A stretch of DNA of 64,000 nt from Winogradskyella bathintestinalis (GTDB lineage: Bacteria > Bacteroidota > Bacteroidia > Flavobacteriales > Flavobacteriaceae), in contig NZ_JASDDK010000001.1 in the NCBI RefSeq assembly GCF_030407435.1, positions 124,001 to 188,000 of the forward strand, written 5' to 3'. Position 1 is the stretch's first letter, and each line of letters begins with the position of its first letter. The notes beneath the pieces were generated by a model. The model had not been told where the DNA came from and searched no databases. It saw only the letters and a program-made list of their open reading frames with translations. Below, piece by piece: positions 25,135 through 34,524 of this stretch. The position numbers and the translations under genes were made by a program.

Positions 25135-26141
25135 AATTTCTTTTTATAAAAATTTTTAATAATGTCTTCTACAGGCTTATTTTGAGGAGTAAACTGATTA
25201 TTATCCATACCCCCAACTTTATGATGTTCTATAAACCATTTCCACAAGTATCCGCCCGCAAACCAATCCTCGTGCCAAACGGTATCGAACAAAGCTTGCG
25301 TGGTATTATTTTGCGCTTCGTGATTAACTGATATCATAGAACGATCATACCTCCAAGGTTCTTTCCCTGCATAATCTACACTTCTATAACCATATTCCGT
25401 AAATAAAATAGGCCGATTCAGTTTGTCTGAAAACTCCTTTAAACCTTGTTTATGCTTTTCCCATCCTTCTATACAATTTTCTACAGTTGGTGTTCGCATA
25501 TCACTTATAGGAAAATAAGCATCAATACCAATATAATCTAAATCAGACCAAAATGGTGTATGCCAAAACTCGTCCCAATTGGCAGCATAGGTTAGTTTTC
25601 CGGAATAAAGACTTCTGATCTCTTTTATGAGATTTTCCCAATACTGTGGTCGGCTTTTTATAAATTCTTCTAGTTCCGTCCCTATACAAAAAACTTCAGC
25701 ATTTACGTCTTCTGCTAACTTTGCATAATCTAAAATATAATTAGTATATGATTGTTCAAGTCGTTTCCAATTGGTTTCCGAATTCATTTTTAAAAACCCT
25801 GTAAATTCACCATGCCATAACCATATATGGGGTTTAATCATAATTTCAATATCATCTTTCCGTAAGGTTTCTATATACTGCTTTGCTCCTGCTTTTGTTT
25901 CACCAAACCATTGCCGCTCCGTATTATAAATAATTTCAGGATTACTTTTATCTCTTATAAAACCATAAGGCATTATTGAAACCGCATTGGCATTCATGTT
26001 AATTACCGGTTTTGTATGGGTAGAATCTATAGCAGTACCCGCTGCTACTAAACTCAATCCTTTAATTTTATAAGGTTTAAAAGGTACCGCGGCGCAACCT
26101 ATAAAGAGAAGAAACAAAACGGAATAGAAAAAATATCGCAT
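25131..26141 (-). CDS. GH113-like glycoside hydrolase lipoprotein
   Basis: The 336-residue protein has a lipoprotein signal (lipobox LFIGC, Cys16) and a TIM-barrel domain resembling glycoside hydrolase family 113, whose characterised members are beta-mannanases. Two glutamates sit where the acid/base and nucleophile are expected: Glu156 in CIGTELEEF and Glu249 in LFTEYGYRS, with aromatic WDEFW and WKWF near the substrate cleft. It is probably anchored in the inner or outer membrane and hydrolyses a beta-linked glycan; the substrate is not known. It is co-translated with the phosphoesterase. Confidence 0.8.
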   Translation of the reverse strand: MRYFFYSVLFLLFIGCAAVPFKPYKIKGLSLVAAGTAIDSTHTKPVINMNANAVSIMPYGFIRDKSNPEIIYNTERQWFGETKAGAKQYIETLRKDDIEIMIKPHIWLWHGEFTGFLKMNSETNWKRLEQSYTNYILDYAKLAEDVNAEVFCIGTELEEFIKSRPQYWENLIKEIRSLYSGKLTYAANWDEFWHTPFWSDLDYIGIDAYFPISDMRTPTVENCIEGWEKHKQGLKEFSDKLNRPILFTEYGYRSVDYAGKEPWRYDRSMISVNHEAQNNTTQALFDTVWHEDWFAGGYLWKWFIEHHKVGGMDNNQFTPQNKPVEDIIKNFYKKKL

Positions 26142-26287
26142 ATTCTACAATTATGCCTAAATTTAAAGAAAATCAGCAAATACTTATTGAATTTTAAGAT
26201 AAGCAAAGTAAATTTTAATATTTATTTAAAATAAATAATTAAGGTTTTACCCAAACCTTCGACCTAACGGCTAACTAACTACAATAC

Positions 26288-27601
26288 ATGGAGCATCTTG
26301 TTATAATTGGTAATGGAATTTCTGGAGTGACCCTAGCAAGGCACGTAAGAAAATTATCTGATAAAAAAATAACTATAATTTCTGCTGAGACGGACTATTT
26401 CTTCTCTCGTACCGCATTAATGTATATCTATATGGGACATATGACGTACGAACACACTAAACCCTATGAAGATTGGTTTTGGAAAAAAAATCGCATTGAA
26501 TTAAAAAAAGGCTACGTAAAAACCATTGAAACTAAATCTAAGACGCTACATTTTTCTAACGGAGAAACTTTAGAATACGATAAATTGGTCATTGCAACCG
26601 GAAGCAAACCCAACAAGTTTGGTTGGCCAGGACAAGATTTAAAAAGAGTTCAAGGCTTATATAGCAAACAAGATGTCGATCAATTAGAAAAAGATGCACC
26701 TAATAAAACAGTTTGTAAACGTGCGGTTATCGTTGGAGGAGGTTTAATAGGAATTGAATTAGCAGAAATGCTGAATTCTAGAAATATTCCTGTAACTTTT
26801 TTAGTTCGTGAAAGCAGCTTTTGGAACGGTGTGTTACCGGAAGGAGAAAGCGAAATGCTTAATAGACACATTAGAAGCCACCATATCGATTTACGATTAT
26901 CAACAAATTTAAAAGAAATTAAAGCCGATGAAAATGGGCATGCAAAATCTGTAATAATTGAAGAAACCGGGGAAGAAATTGAATGTGATTTGGTGGGGCT
27001 TACAGCTGGGGTTTCACCCAATATAGATTTCTTAAAATCAACAGATATAGCAACTTCCAAAGGGGTTATAGTCAATAAATATCTCGAAACTAATATTGAA
27101 GATATTTACGCCATTGGAGATTGCGCAGAGCAGCAAGAACCTGTGGGCAATCGCAGACCAATTGAAGCGGTTTGGTATACTGGTCGTATGATGGGAGAGG
27201 TTTTGGCTCAAACTATATGTGGAAACAAGATGGCTTACAATCCTGGACATTGGTTTAATTCGGCAAAATTTATGGATATTGAATACCAAACGTACGGCTG
27301 GGTATTTGGAAAGAAGGGTAGACCAGAGTATGAAAAGCATTTTCATTGGAAACATAGCGATGATACCAAATGTATTACCGTGGCTTTTCATAAAGACACC
27401 AATATATTTTTAGGTATTAATACTTTTGGTGTAAGAATGAAACATGAGGTTTTTAATCGATGGCTAACCGAACAACGTGATATCGATTATGTGATTACGC
27501 ATTTAAAGCAAGCCAATTTTGATCCTGAATTTTATACCCACTACGAAAAGGATATTATTTCTGAATATAAAAACCAATTTGCAATTTCTTATAGTAAATA
27601 A
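26288..27601 (+). CDS. NAD(P)/FAD-dependent pyridine nucleotide-disulfide-type oxidoreductase
   Basis: The 437-residue protein has two dinucleotide-binding folds: IIGNGISG near the N-terminus for FAD and VGGGLIGIE at about 151-159 for NAD(P)H, plus the FAD-closing AIGDCAE near 276. It resembles the ferredoxin/rubredoxin reductase and nitrite-reductase-large-subunit flavin module, and lacks a redox Cys pair of the CxxxxC thioredoxin-reductase type. It probably passes electrons from NAD(P)H to the polyferredoxin encoded next, whose start is about 30 bases downstream. The pair directly follows the arsenosugar region, so it might serve reductive steps there, but this is only inferred. Confidence 0.88.
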   Translation: MEHLVIIGNGISGVTLARHVRKLSDKKITIISAETDYFFSRTALMYIYMGHMTYEHTKPYEDWFWKKNRIELKKGYVKTIETKSKTLHFSNGETLEYDKLVIATGSKPNKFGWPGQDLKRVQGLYSKQDVDQLEKDAPNKTVCKRAVIVGGGLIGIELAEMLNSRNIPVTFLVRESSFWNGVLPEGESEMLNRHIRSHHIDLRLSTNLKEIKADENGHAKSVIIEETGEEIECDLVGLTAGVSPNIDFLKSTDIATSKGVIVNKYLETNIEDIYAIGDCAEQQEPVGNRRPIEAVWYTGRMMGEVLAQTICGNKMAYNPGHWFNSAKFMDIEYQTYGWVFGKKGRPEYEKHFHWKHSDDTKCITVAFHKDTNIFLGINTFGVRMKHEVFNRWLTEQRDIDYVITHLKQANFDPEFYTHYEKDIISEYKNQFAISYSK

Positions 27602-27633
27602 GACACATCGTCTTGAACCATATACATAAAAAC

Positions 27634-29226
27634 ATGAATACACCAAAACCTAGCATGTCCCTTACCAAGCCTGAAGCATTTGATTTATCAGGAAAACAAA
27701 AGCTATCTACAGCAATTGGAATTTTAGGACTGATTATATTAGCACTTGCGGCGTTTAACGTTAATTTTCCATATAAACCCATCGTATTAACTGCGGCATT
27801 AGTAATGATTACTGCAGGCGTCGTATTGTTTACCAACGATTTGTATTTGGGCAAACATCCAGGGATTAAAAATGACGGTGTGATGTTCAAATCCATATCT
27901 TCTCGTGGACTATGGGCTTGGATTACGGGTATTGCATTAACTAGTTTCTATATTATATTATATTTTAAAGCAGCATGGCTCGGGATGGGTACTGATGGTG
28001 CTAATAATACAGGTTTAGTAGCATTGTTCGATCCTTTAAGTAGACTATTAAATGGTGGTCAAGCTAGCCAATGGTTTGTCTACGGTACACTTTATACTGT
28101 GGCGATTTTAGTATTTGGTTATAAGTTTTTGCTAAAATACAGACACAACCGCTATGAACGGTTGCGTACGTTTTCGGTTATGTTTTTTCAATTGGCATTT
28201 GCGTTCTTAATTCCTGAATTTATGGCGCGCTTAAATTCAGATACCTTCAGTTTACCGTATTACGATTTAAAAAACATCTGGCCATTAAATTATTATAATT
28301 TTGAACAGTATCGTGTAGATTCCTTTATAAGTGCAGGAGACATTGGGTTGGCTTTACTCATCTTCGGCATACTTTCAATTTTTGTAATTACTCCTATTTT
28401 AACGTTTAAATATGGTAAACGTTGGTATTGCTCTTGGGTTTGCGGTTGTGGAGGCTTAGCAGAAACTTCAGGTGATGCTTTTAGACATCTAAGCGACAAG
28501 CGCCAGTTTGCTTGGAATATAGAAAGATGGGTAGTACATAGTGTTGTGGTATTTGTAACGCTTATGACAACCGCTGTAATCTATTCTTATTTAGGCAATG
28601 ATAGTAGTAAATATTGGCTAACTAAAAGTACGTTTCTGATCAGTGTTGCCACATTACTAACCGTTGTTTTTGCCTTAGTTATGATTTTTAAGCGAGACCA
28701 ATTGGCTAAGGATGCCAAATATGGAGCAATTGGCTACTTTATTATTATCATGGTTTTAATAGGTATGCATTATTTAAATGGTTCTAATTTATTTTTATTT
28801 AAAGCAGAATCCTTAAGGCAATTTTATGGCTTTCTTATTGGGGCTATATTTTCTGGTGTTATAGGTACGGGCTTCTATCCTATTTTTGGAAATCGCGTAT
28901 GGTGTCGTTTTGGTTGTCCGATGGCAGCCATTCTGGGATTTCAGCAGCGATTATTTTCTAAATTTAGAATTACAACTAATGGAGGTCAATGTATATCTTG
29001 TGGCAACTGTTCTACCTATTGTGAAATGGGAATAGATGTTAGAGCTTATGCTCAAAAAGGTGAAAACATTGTGCGCTCTAGTTGCGTTGGTTGTGGTATT
29101 TGTTCTGCGGTTTGCCCAAGAGGTGTGCTAAAATTAGAGAACGATTCCATGAAAGGACGTATTAATTCTAATGAAATTCTTTTAGGCAATGATGTCGATT
29201 TAATGGATTTATTAAATCAAAAATAA
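27634..29226 (+). CDS. Polyferredoxin membrane protein (NapH/NosR/CcoG-like)
   Basis: The approximately 530-residue protein has about eight membrane segments, membrane CxxxCxC-type motifs (YCSWVCGCGG and WCRFGCPMAA) typical of NapH/NosR-like electron conduits, and two C-terminal 4Fe-4S motifs, CISCGNCSTYC and CVGCGICSAVCP. It would carry electrons across or within the membrane from the flavoprotein encoded just before it. The ATG at 27634 (MNTPKPSM) is preferred; an in-frame TTG at 27613 is possible. The physiological acceptor is not visible from the sequence. Confidence 0.87.
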   Translation: MNTPKPSMSLTKPEAFDLSGKQKLSTAIGILGLIILALAAFNVNFPYKPIVLTAALVMITAGVVLFTNDLYLGKHPGIKNDGVMFKSISSRGLWAWITGIALTSFYIILYFKAAWLGMGTDGANNTGLVALFDPLSRLLNGGQASQWFVYGTLYTVAILVFGYKFLLKYRHNRYERLRTFSVMFFQLAFAFLIPEFMARLNSDTFSLPYYDLKNIWPLNYYNFEQYRVDSFISAGDIGLALLIFGILSIFVITPILTFKYGKRWYCSWVCGCGGLAETSGDAFRHLSDKRQFAWNIERWVVHSVVVFVTLMTTAVIYSYLGNDSSKYWLTKSTFLISVATLLTVVFALVMIFKRDQLAKDAKYGAIGYFIIIMVLIGMHYLNGSNLFLFKAESLRQFYGFLIGAIFSGVIGTGFYPIFGNRVWCRFGCPMAAILGFQQRLFSKFRITTNGGQCISCGNCSTYCEMGIDVRAYAQKGENIVRSSCVGCGICSAVCPRGVLKLENDSMKGRINSNEILLGNDVDLMDLLNQK

Positions 29227-29380
29227 ATCTCATTCACAGCAGCTTTATAACAATAATTATTTTCAAAGTCGTCGCAATTATATTAAGTATTTTATGATCT
29301 CTAAATAACTTAGAATATTATAAATATTTCGTTAGCAAAATTTGCAATAGAGCGTCCTTGTCTAAAAATATGATACCGAA

Positions 29381-29416
29381 TTTTGTACGCGTTAAGCTTA
29401 CAAACCCTTACTTTTG
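29381..29416 (+). promoter_or_regulatory. Promoter of the glycosyltransferase operon
   Basis: TTTTG at 29381-29385 and a perfect -7 box TACTTTTG at 29409-29416 form a Bacteroidota promoter with a 23-base spacer. Transcription would start near 29423, a dozen bases before the ATG at 29435. Confidence 0.5.
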
Positions 29417-29434
29417 CACCTTCAAATTCATGAA

Positions 29435-30124
29435 ATGCCCAATATTAAAGTCATAATTCCTGCTTATAACGAAGAAAAATCTATTGCTTTAGTTATAAAG
29501 GACATTCCAAAAATTGTAGACGAAATTATTGTAATAAGTAATAATTCAACAGATCTTACAGAAATTAATGCTCGAAATGCAGGCGCTACAGTCTTAGTAG
29601 AAAAACAAAAGGGGTACGGTTATGCCTGTTTAAAAGGTATGGACTACTTAGCTCAACAGGAAATTAAACCAGATATTATAGTTTTTTTGGATGGAGATTA
29701 CAGCGATTACCCTGAGGAATTAACAAAAATAACACAACCGATATTACAAGATAATATTGATTTTGTCGTTGGTGCAAGAGTTAAAGAATTGCGTGAGGAT
29801 GGCTCTATGACCACACCGCAGATTTTTGGTAATTGGCTAGCAACCAAATTGATGGCCCTATTTTTTAATTCAACATTTACGGATTTAGGTCCCTTTAGAG
29901 CGATTAAGTACCAAAAACTCTTGGACTTAAAAATGGAAGACAAAACTTATGGGTGGACCGTAGAGATGCAACTTAAAGTCTTAAAACAAAAACTGAGTTA
30001 CAGAGAGATTCCTGTTCAGTACAGAAATAGAATAGGTGTCTCAAAAGTTTCAGGAACCATAAAAGGAGCTATCTTTGCAGGCGTAAAAATCCTGACATGG
30101 ATTTTTAAATATAGTTTTAAGTGA
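29435..30124 (+). CDS. Family 2 glycosyltransferase (polyprenyl-phosphate sugar synthase-like)
   Basis: The 229-residue soluble GT-A enzyme carries IIPAYNEEKSI at the N-terminus, the metal-binding DGDYSDYPEEL (about 92-102) and ends with a short hydrophobic-basic tail, like dolichyl/undecaprenyl-phosphate mannose or glucose synthases. It could make the lipid-linked sugar used by the GT87-like enzyme two genes downstream. The ATG at 29435 is chosen; the in-frame TTG at 29414 lies within the -7 promoter box. It ends in TGA at 30122-30124, overlapping the GTG start of the next gene. Confidence 0.87.
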   Translation: MPNIKVIIPAYNEEKSIALVIKDIPKIVDEIIVISNNSTDLTEINARNAGATVLVEKQKGYGYACLKGMDYLAQQEIKPDIIVFLDGDYSDYPEELTKITQPILQDNIDFVVGARVKELREDGSMTTPQIFGNWLATKLMALFFNSTFTDLGPFRAIKYQKLLDLKMEDKTYGWTVEMQLKVLKQKLSYREIPVQYRNRIGVSKVSGTIKGAIFAGVKILTWIFKYSFK

Positions 30125-31614
30125 TCTATCTTCAATACACCATAATTGTAATTTATACAATTGCCATCGTGCTGATTTTTGCGTATGCTTTGGCGCAGTT
30201 AAATTTACTCTACAATTACCTTTCATCAAAAAAGAAAAGAGACGATTGCGATACGTTCGATTTTTCAAATTCTGAGGAAATTCCGATGGTAACCATTCAG
30301 CTTCCCGTATTTAATGAAATGTACGTTATGGAACGCTTATTAGATAATATCGCCTTATTACAATACCCACAAAATAAATTAGAAATTCAAGTTTTAGACG
30401 ATTCAACAGATGAAACCGTTGAGACTACTAAAGCACACGTAGCTCAACTCGCTAAAACAGGTCTAGATATTAGACATATAACCAGAACTGATAGAACAGG
30501 CTTTAAAGCTGGTGCTTTAAAGGAAGGCTTAAAAATTGCCAAAGGTGAATATATCGCCATTTTTGATGCCGATTTTTTACCACAACCTAATTGGCTAAAG
30601 CGCACGATTCCTTATTTTAAAAATGAAAAAATTGGGGTTGTACAGACACGCTGGGGACATATTAACCGGGATTATTCGTTATTAACAAAAATTCAGGCGT
30701 TTGCTTTAGATGCCCATTTTACACTAGAGCAAGTCGGTAGAAATAGTAAAGGTCATTTCATTAATTTTAACGGCACGGCAGGGGTTTGGCGAAAAGCGTG
30801 TATTCTTGATGCTGGCAATTGGGAAGGTGACACACTAACCGAAGATTTAGATTTAAGTTATAGAGCACAATTAAAAAATTGGGAGTTTAAATACTTAGAG
30901 GATGTTGAAACGCCTGCAGAATTACCAATTGTTATCAGTGCAGCTCGTTCACAACAATTTCGTTGGAATAAAGGTGGTGCGGAGAACTTTAGAAAAATGC
31001 TTAAACGCGTTGTTAAGTCAGAGAACATTTCAACCAAAACCAAAATACATGGTTTATTGCATTTGTTAAATAGCACCATGTTCTTAAGCATATTTACTGT
31101 TGCAATTTTGAGTATTCCGATGTTGTATATTAAAAATGAATATGCTCATCTGCGCAATTACTTTTATATTATGAGTTTCTTTGTAATGAGCACCATTATA
31201 TTCTTTGTCTGCTATTGGTTTATGTACAAAAGCATTTATGGTAGTGGTTTTAAGAAATTCTTTGGCTATATCGGTATGTTTTTTACGTTTTTTTCCATTG
31301 CCATGGGTTTTTCACTACATAATTCCATCGCTGTTTTAGAAGGACATGCAGGTAAACGAAGTGACTTCGTAAGAACACCGAAATTCAATTTAAGCAAGTA
31401 TAAAGACAACTGGAAAAACAACAAATACTTACGTAAAAACTTGTCTCCAAATGTTATTATTGAAGGTATTTTAATGTTATACTTCGCTTTCGGTATGTAC
31501 AGTGCGTTCGTAGTAGGCGACCAAGGAGGCGATTTCGGGTTATTTCCGTTTCATCTAATGCTCTTTATAGGTTTTGCTTACGTGTTTTTTAAATCTTTGA
31601 GTTCTAAAGTGTGA
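30121..31614 (+). CDS. Membrane family 2 glycosyltransferase, cellulose-synthase-like
   Basis: The 497-residue processive-type enzyme has an N-terminal membrane segment (about 5-28), a cytosolic GT-A domain with DDSTDE (about 90), DADF (about 145), TEDLDLS (about 241) and the product-gating QQFRWNKG (about 279), then four or five C-terminal membrane helices. This D,D,D,QxxRW pattern is that of beta-glucan/glucomannan-type synthases. It starts at GTG 30121, overlapping the previous stop as GTGA, and ends overlapping the next gene in the same way, so the three genes are translationally coupled. Confidence 0.9.
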   Translation: MIYLQYTIIVIYTIAIVLIFAYALAQLNLLYNYLSSKKKRDDCDTFDFSNSEEIPMVTIQLPVFNEMYVMERLLDNIALLQYPQNKLEIQVLDDSTDETVETTKAHVAQLAKTGLDIRHITRTDRTGFKAGALKEGLKIAKGEYIAIFDADFLPQPNWLKRTIPYFKNEKIGVVQTRWGHINRDYSLLTKIQAFALDAHFTLEQVGRNSKGHFINFNGTAGVWRKACILDAGNWEGDTLTEDLDLSYRAQLKNWEFKYLEDVETPAELPIVISAARSQQFRWNKGGAENFRKMLKRVVKSENISTKTKIHGLLHLLNSTMFLSIFTVAILSIPMLYIKNEYAHLRNYFYIMSFFVMSTIIFFVCYWFMYKSIYGSGFKKFFGYIGMFFTFFSIAMGFSLHNSIAVLEGHAGKRSDFVRTPKFNLSKYKDNWKNNKYLRKNLSPNVIIEGILMLYFAFGMYSAFVVGDQGGDFGLFPFHLMLFIGFAYVFFKSLSSKV

Positions 31615-33002
31615 TTGCGATTTGGAAATATCACAAAATTCCATGTCTATTTTTTATTCTTAGCTGTATCTTTTATGTATCGTTTGCTTATAATTTAGAG
31701 CGTCTCGATACTACCAAATTACTATGGCTGTATGTAGCGCTATTTGTATTTGCTTTTCAAATTATTAAAACATCTGGAATTAGTTTTTCGAATAAACTAA
31801 ATACCCCATTCAAACTTTTAATAGTTTTCTCTGTTCTTTCACGGTTAATATTTCTTTTTGCTATTCCGAATTTATCACAAGATTTTTACCGTTTTATTTG
31901 GGATGGACGGATGGCACTCGAAGGTTTCAATCCCTATTTATACACACCTCATTCTTTTATAGAAAATGGAACATTTCCAATTCATCAGGCGCAAGAATTA
32001 TATGATGGTATGGGTAGTCTAAGTGCTTCGCATTTTACCAATTACCCACCAATTAATCAACTTTGTTTTACGATTGCTGCACTATTTTCTGGGAATAGTA
32101 TTATAGGTTCTGTTATTGTAATGCGACTTATAATCATTGCAGCAGATATCGGTGTTTTATATTTTGGAAGAAAATTATTACAACGTTTAAAACTGCCTAC
32201 AGGAAGAATTTTTTGGTATTTGTTAAACCCGTTTATAATTATTGAACTAACAGGCAATCTTCACTTTGAAGGTGTCATGATTTTCTTTCTAGTATGGTCA
32301 TTATATTTGTTACATGTAGGAAAATGGAAATGGGCCGCTGTAATTTTGGCCTGTTCTATTTCTGTAAAATTGATTCCATTGATGCTTTTACCATTATTTT
32401 TTAATTGGTTCACTAATAATTCGCTCAGTGACCGAAAAGAAAAACTAAATCTATTTAAGTTAATAATTTTTTATACGATTATTGGTGTAATAACATTGTT
32501 ATTCTTCCTTCCATTCTTCTCCATAGAATTCATTACAAATTACTCAAAAACAGTAGGGCTTTGGTTTGGTAATTTTGAATTTAATGCCAGCATTTATTAT
32601 TTAGCAAGAGCCATTGGCTATGCTATTACTGGATATAACGAAATTGCTATTATTGGTAAAATTCTACCTTTAATATCAGTTCTTATCATACTTGGATTTA
32701 CATTCTTTAAACGGAATAATAGCTTGCAAAAACTTATTACCTCTATGTTATTGGTATTTACATGTTACTTGTTTTTGAGTACAACTGTACACCCATGGTA
32801 TATTGCAACTTTAGTAATTCTTAGTACATTTACTGACTACAAATTTCCTTTTATTTGGTCTTTGGTGGTTGTGTTAAGTTATTTGGCATACTCTAATATG
32901 GCAAATTCTGAGAACCTTTGGGCTATTGCTTTAGAATATAGTATTGTAGTTTCAGTTTTTGTATGGGAAGTATTTATAAAAAAAAGACCGCTAGCTTACT
33001 AA
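31611..33002 (+). CDS. Polytopic GT-C mannosyltransferase-like protein (GT87/DUF2029-like)
   Basis: The 463-residue protein has about eleven hydrophobic segments and a GT-C-type loop after the second one, SQDFYRFIWDGRMALEG (near residues 90-106), the motif of polyprenol-phosphate-mannose-dependent mannosyltransferases. It probably transfers sugar from a lipid-linked donor on the periplasmic side. The GTG start at 31611 overlaps the previous stop (GTGA). Donor and acceptor are not identifiable; the operon suggests a cell-surface glycan or glycolipid. Confidence 0.82.
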   Translation: MIAIWKYHKIPCLFFILSCIFYVSFAYNLERLDTTKLLWLYVALFVFAFQIIKTSGISFSNKLNTPFKLLIVFSVLSRLIFLFAIPNLSQDFYRFIWDGRMALEGFNPYLYTPHSFIENGTFPIHQAQELYDGMGSLSASHFTNYPPINQLCFTIAALFSGNSIIGSVIVMRLIIIAADIGVLYFGRKLLQRLKLPTGRIFWYLLNPFIIIELTGNLHFEGVMIFFLVWSLYLLHVGKWKWAAVILACSISVKLIPLMLLPLFFNWFTNNSLSDRKEKLNLFKLIIFYTIIGVITLLFFLPFFSIEFITNYSKTVGLWFGNFEFNASIYYLARAIGYAITGYNEIAIIGKILPLISVLIILGFTFFKRNNSLQKLITSMLLVFTCYLFLSTTVHPWYIATLVILSTFTDYKFPFIWSLVVVLSYLAYSNMANSENLWAIALEYSIVVSVFVWEVFIKKRPLAY

Positions 33003-33033
33003 CAGTCTCATCTTTATCTAATTAACGCATTAT

Positions 33034-33405
33034 TTACAACTTCTTAACTTTAATAATTTTGTAGCTTTCAAATATTTCAACGTAGCCATTTTCGTCTTCT
33101 TCTTCGAATTCTGTGATTTCATATGTAATCTCAAAACGTTTGCCAATCATGTCTTTAGACTGTAAATTTCCCGCTTTCAGAGCCTCTTCGGTAATTTCAG
33201 AAAAATAGACGGTTTCCTCACTATCTTCATCTTCTGTTTCTTGAGTAATTATAAAAGCGTAACCATCGTCCGCATCGTAGCCATCAAAAGTGGCAGCGGT
33301 AGTTACCTTCATTTTATCTTGAAGTCTCTCCTTAGATATTGAAAATGCATTTGCGCTTAAAACCATTACCATAAGCACAAACACTGTTATTTTTTTAGCA
33401 TTCAT
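33034..33405 (-). CDS. Small secreted acidic protein, unknown function
   Basis: A 123-residue protein with a clear signal peptide (residues 4-20, ending SANA) and a mature part rich in Asp/Glu in the middle (EDEDSEE) and Lys at the end. No family recognised. The ATG at 33405 is 17 bases from a perfect 14-bp palindrome. It is convergent with the GT87-like gene (31 bases apart). Confidence 0.75.
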   Translation of the reverse strand: MNAKKITVFVLMVMVLSANAFSISKERLQDKMKVTTAATFDGYDADDGYAFIITQETEDEDSEETVYFSEITEEALKAGNLQSKDMIGKRFEITYEITEFEEEDENGYVEIFESYKIIKVKKL

Positions 33406-33422
33406 CGCAATAAATTTTTATA

Positions 33423-33436
33423 CTGAAATATTTCAG
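33423..33436. promoter_or_regulatory. Perfect 14-bp palindrome upstream of the small secreted protein
   Basis: CTGAAATATTTCAG is exactly self-complementary and lies 17 bases upstream of the start at 33405, where a dimeric regulator could bind. A single occurrence in A+T-rich DNA could be chance. Confidence 0.25.
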
Positions 33437-33575
33437 CACGGATTAATTTTTAGATTGTGGTTTTCGGGATTTTGCCACCTCAAGCCCAAATGCTTTTAGA
33501 TTACAACCTTTTGGTTATAAATACTGTGGACACTTTTTAAGAATTTATTTTTTGTTTAATTCAATTTAAGCAACA

Positions 33576-33989
33576 TTATACGTTAAACATTTCTGTAGCA
33601 TCTTTAAAGCTCTTAAATTCTAACATATAATCGTTAGAATCTTTAATGAAGAAAGATAAATGTTCTCCAGTTTTGTCTTTTAAAAACGTGGTTTGAGTGA
33701 CCACCTTTAGATTTAAATGATTAAGTTTTGCATAGAGTTCACCCCATTGTTCTACATCTACAATAACACCAAAATGAAATGATGGCAACATTTTACCTTC
33801 AAATACATAATTTGGACTATTGAAATTAAATTTTTCAGCTTGAATAAAAGTAAGTTGATGACCAAACAGATTAATATCAACCCAGTTCTCGCTTGTTCTT
33901 CCTAGAGAAGCACCAATGTTATTAATATAGAAACTTTTAGTATCCTCTATATTTAAACATGGTAAAGACATGTGAAATGCTGTTTCCAT
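33576..33989 (-). CDS. VOC-superfamily (glyoxalase/bleomycin-resistance-like) protein
   Basis: The 137-residue protein has two beta-alpha-beta-beta-beta modules, with the metal-site-like histidine in MSLPCLN/FHFGVIVD segments and the C-terminal KDSNDYMLEFKSF typical of dioxygenase-like VOC proteins. Substrate unknown; members act on small toxic or metabolic compounds. It starts at ATG 33989 and stands alone between the small acidic protein genes. Confidence 0.8.
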   Translation of the reverse strand: METAFHMSLPCLNIEDTKSFYINNIGASLGRTSENWVDINLFGHQLTFIQAEKFNFNSPNYVFEGKMLPSFHFGVIVDVEQWGELYAKLNHLNLKVVTQTTFLKDKTGEHLSFFIKDSNDYMLEFKSFKDATEMFNV

Positions 33990-34063
33990 AATTTAACCAT
34001 TTTAAATTTATAACAAATTAATATACAGTAAATTACAAAATATTATCGTGTAGCACCACTATT

Positions 34064-34390
34064 TTAGCCGAAATCTTCGTCTTCAGCTCCTGGTTCTAAA
34101 TCTGGATCTACTACAGCATCTGGATCATCATCTTCAAAATCTTCATAATCCTCTTCGTCGTAATTCTCCATAGTCTGTTCTAGCTTTGTACTCACTTTTA
34201 CTAAATATTTAGTATCTTCAGTAGTGACTTCGACCGCTTCAACAGTTTCATTTTTTGCATTTTTAAACGAAACAATTTGGCCGTCATCATATCCATCAGG
34301 ATATCTTTCCACTAAAAGTGCTAGGATTTCAGGTGTTAATTTTTTAAAATCAACTATAACTCGTTTTAAATGTGCGTCTTTTGGTTTCAT
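34064..34390 (-). CDS. Small protein with acidic C-terminal tail, unknown function
   Basis: The 108-residue protein has a compact N-terminal half (residues 1-75, RVIVDFKKLTPEILALL...) and a tail of alternating Asp/Glu from about residue 77. This architecture is frequent in Flavobacteriaceae, where such proteins have sometimes been labelled DNA primase without support; no primase motif is present here. Function unknown. Confidence 0.75.
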   Translation of the reverse strand: MKPKDAHLKRVIVDFKKLTPEILALLVERYPDGYDDGQIVSFKNAKNETVEAVEVTTEDTKYLVKVSTKLEQTMENYDEEDYEDFEDDDPDAVVDPDLEPGAEDEDFG

Positions 34391-34524
34391 TAAGTAATCT
34401 CTATTTTTTCAATTTTCTATTTATCAGAAGTGACCTCCAATTTTGTGTGTAAAGGTATAAATTCAACCATAAATTTATTATCCTTTTGAATATTTCTGAG
34501 GCTATTTTTTTTTAAATATAATAC

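Noticed and set aside
29414..29434. TTG-started 7-codon extension of the first glycosyltransferase
   Set aside because: The TTG lies inside the TACTTTTG -7 box; the ATG at 29435 gives the normal family N-terminus.
34064..34390. DNA primase label for the small acidic protein
   Set aside because: No zinc-binding or TOPRIM motif is present; the label sometimes seen for such proteins is unsupported.
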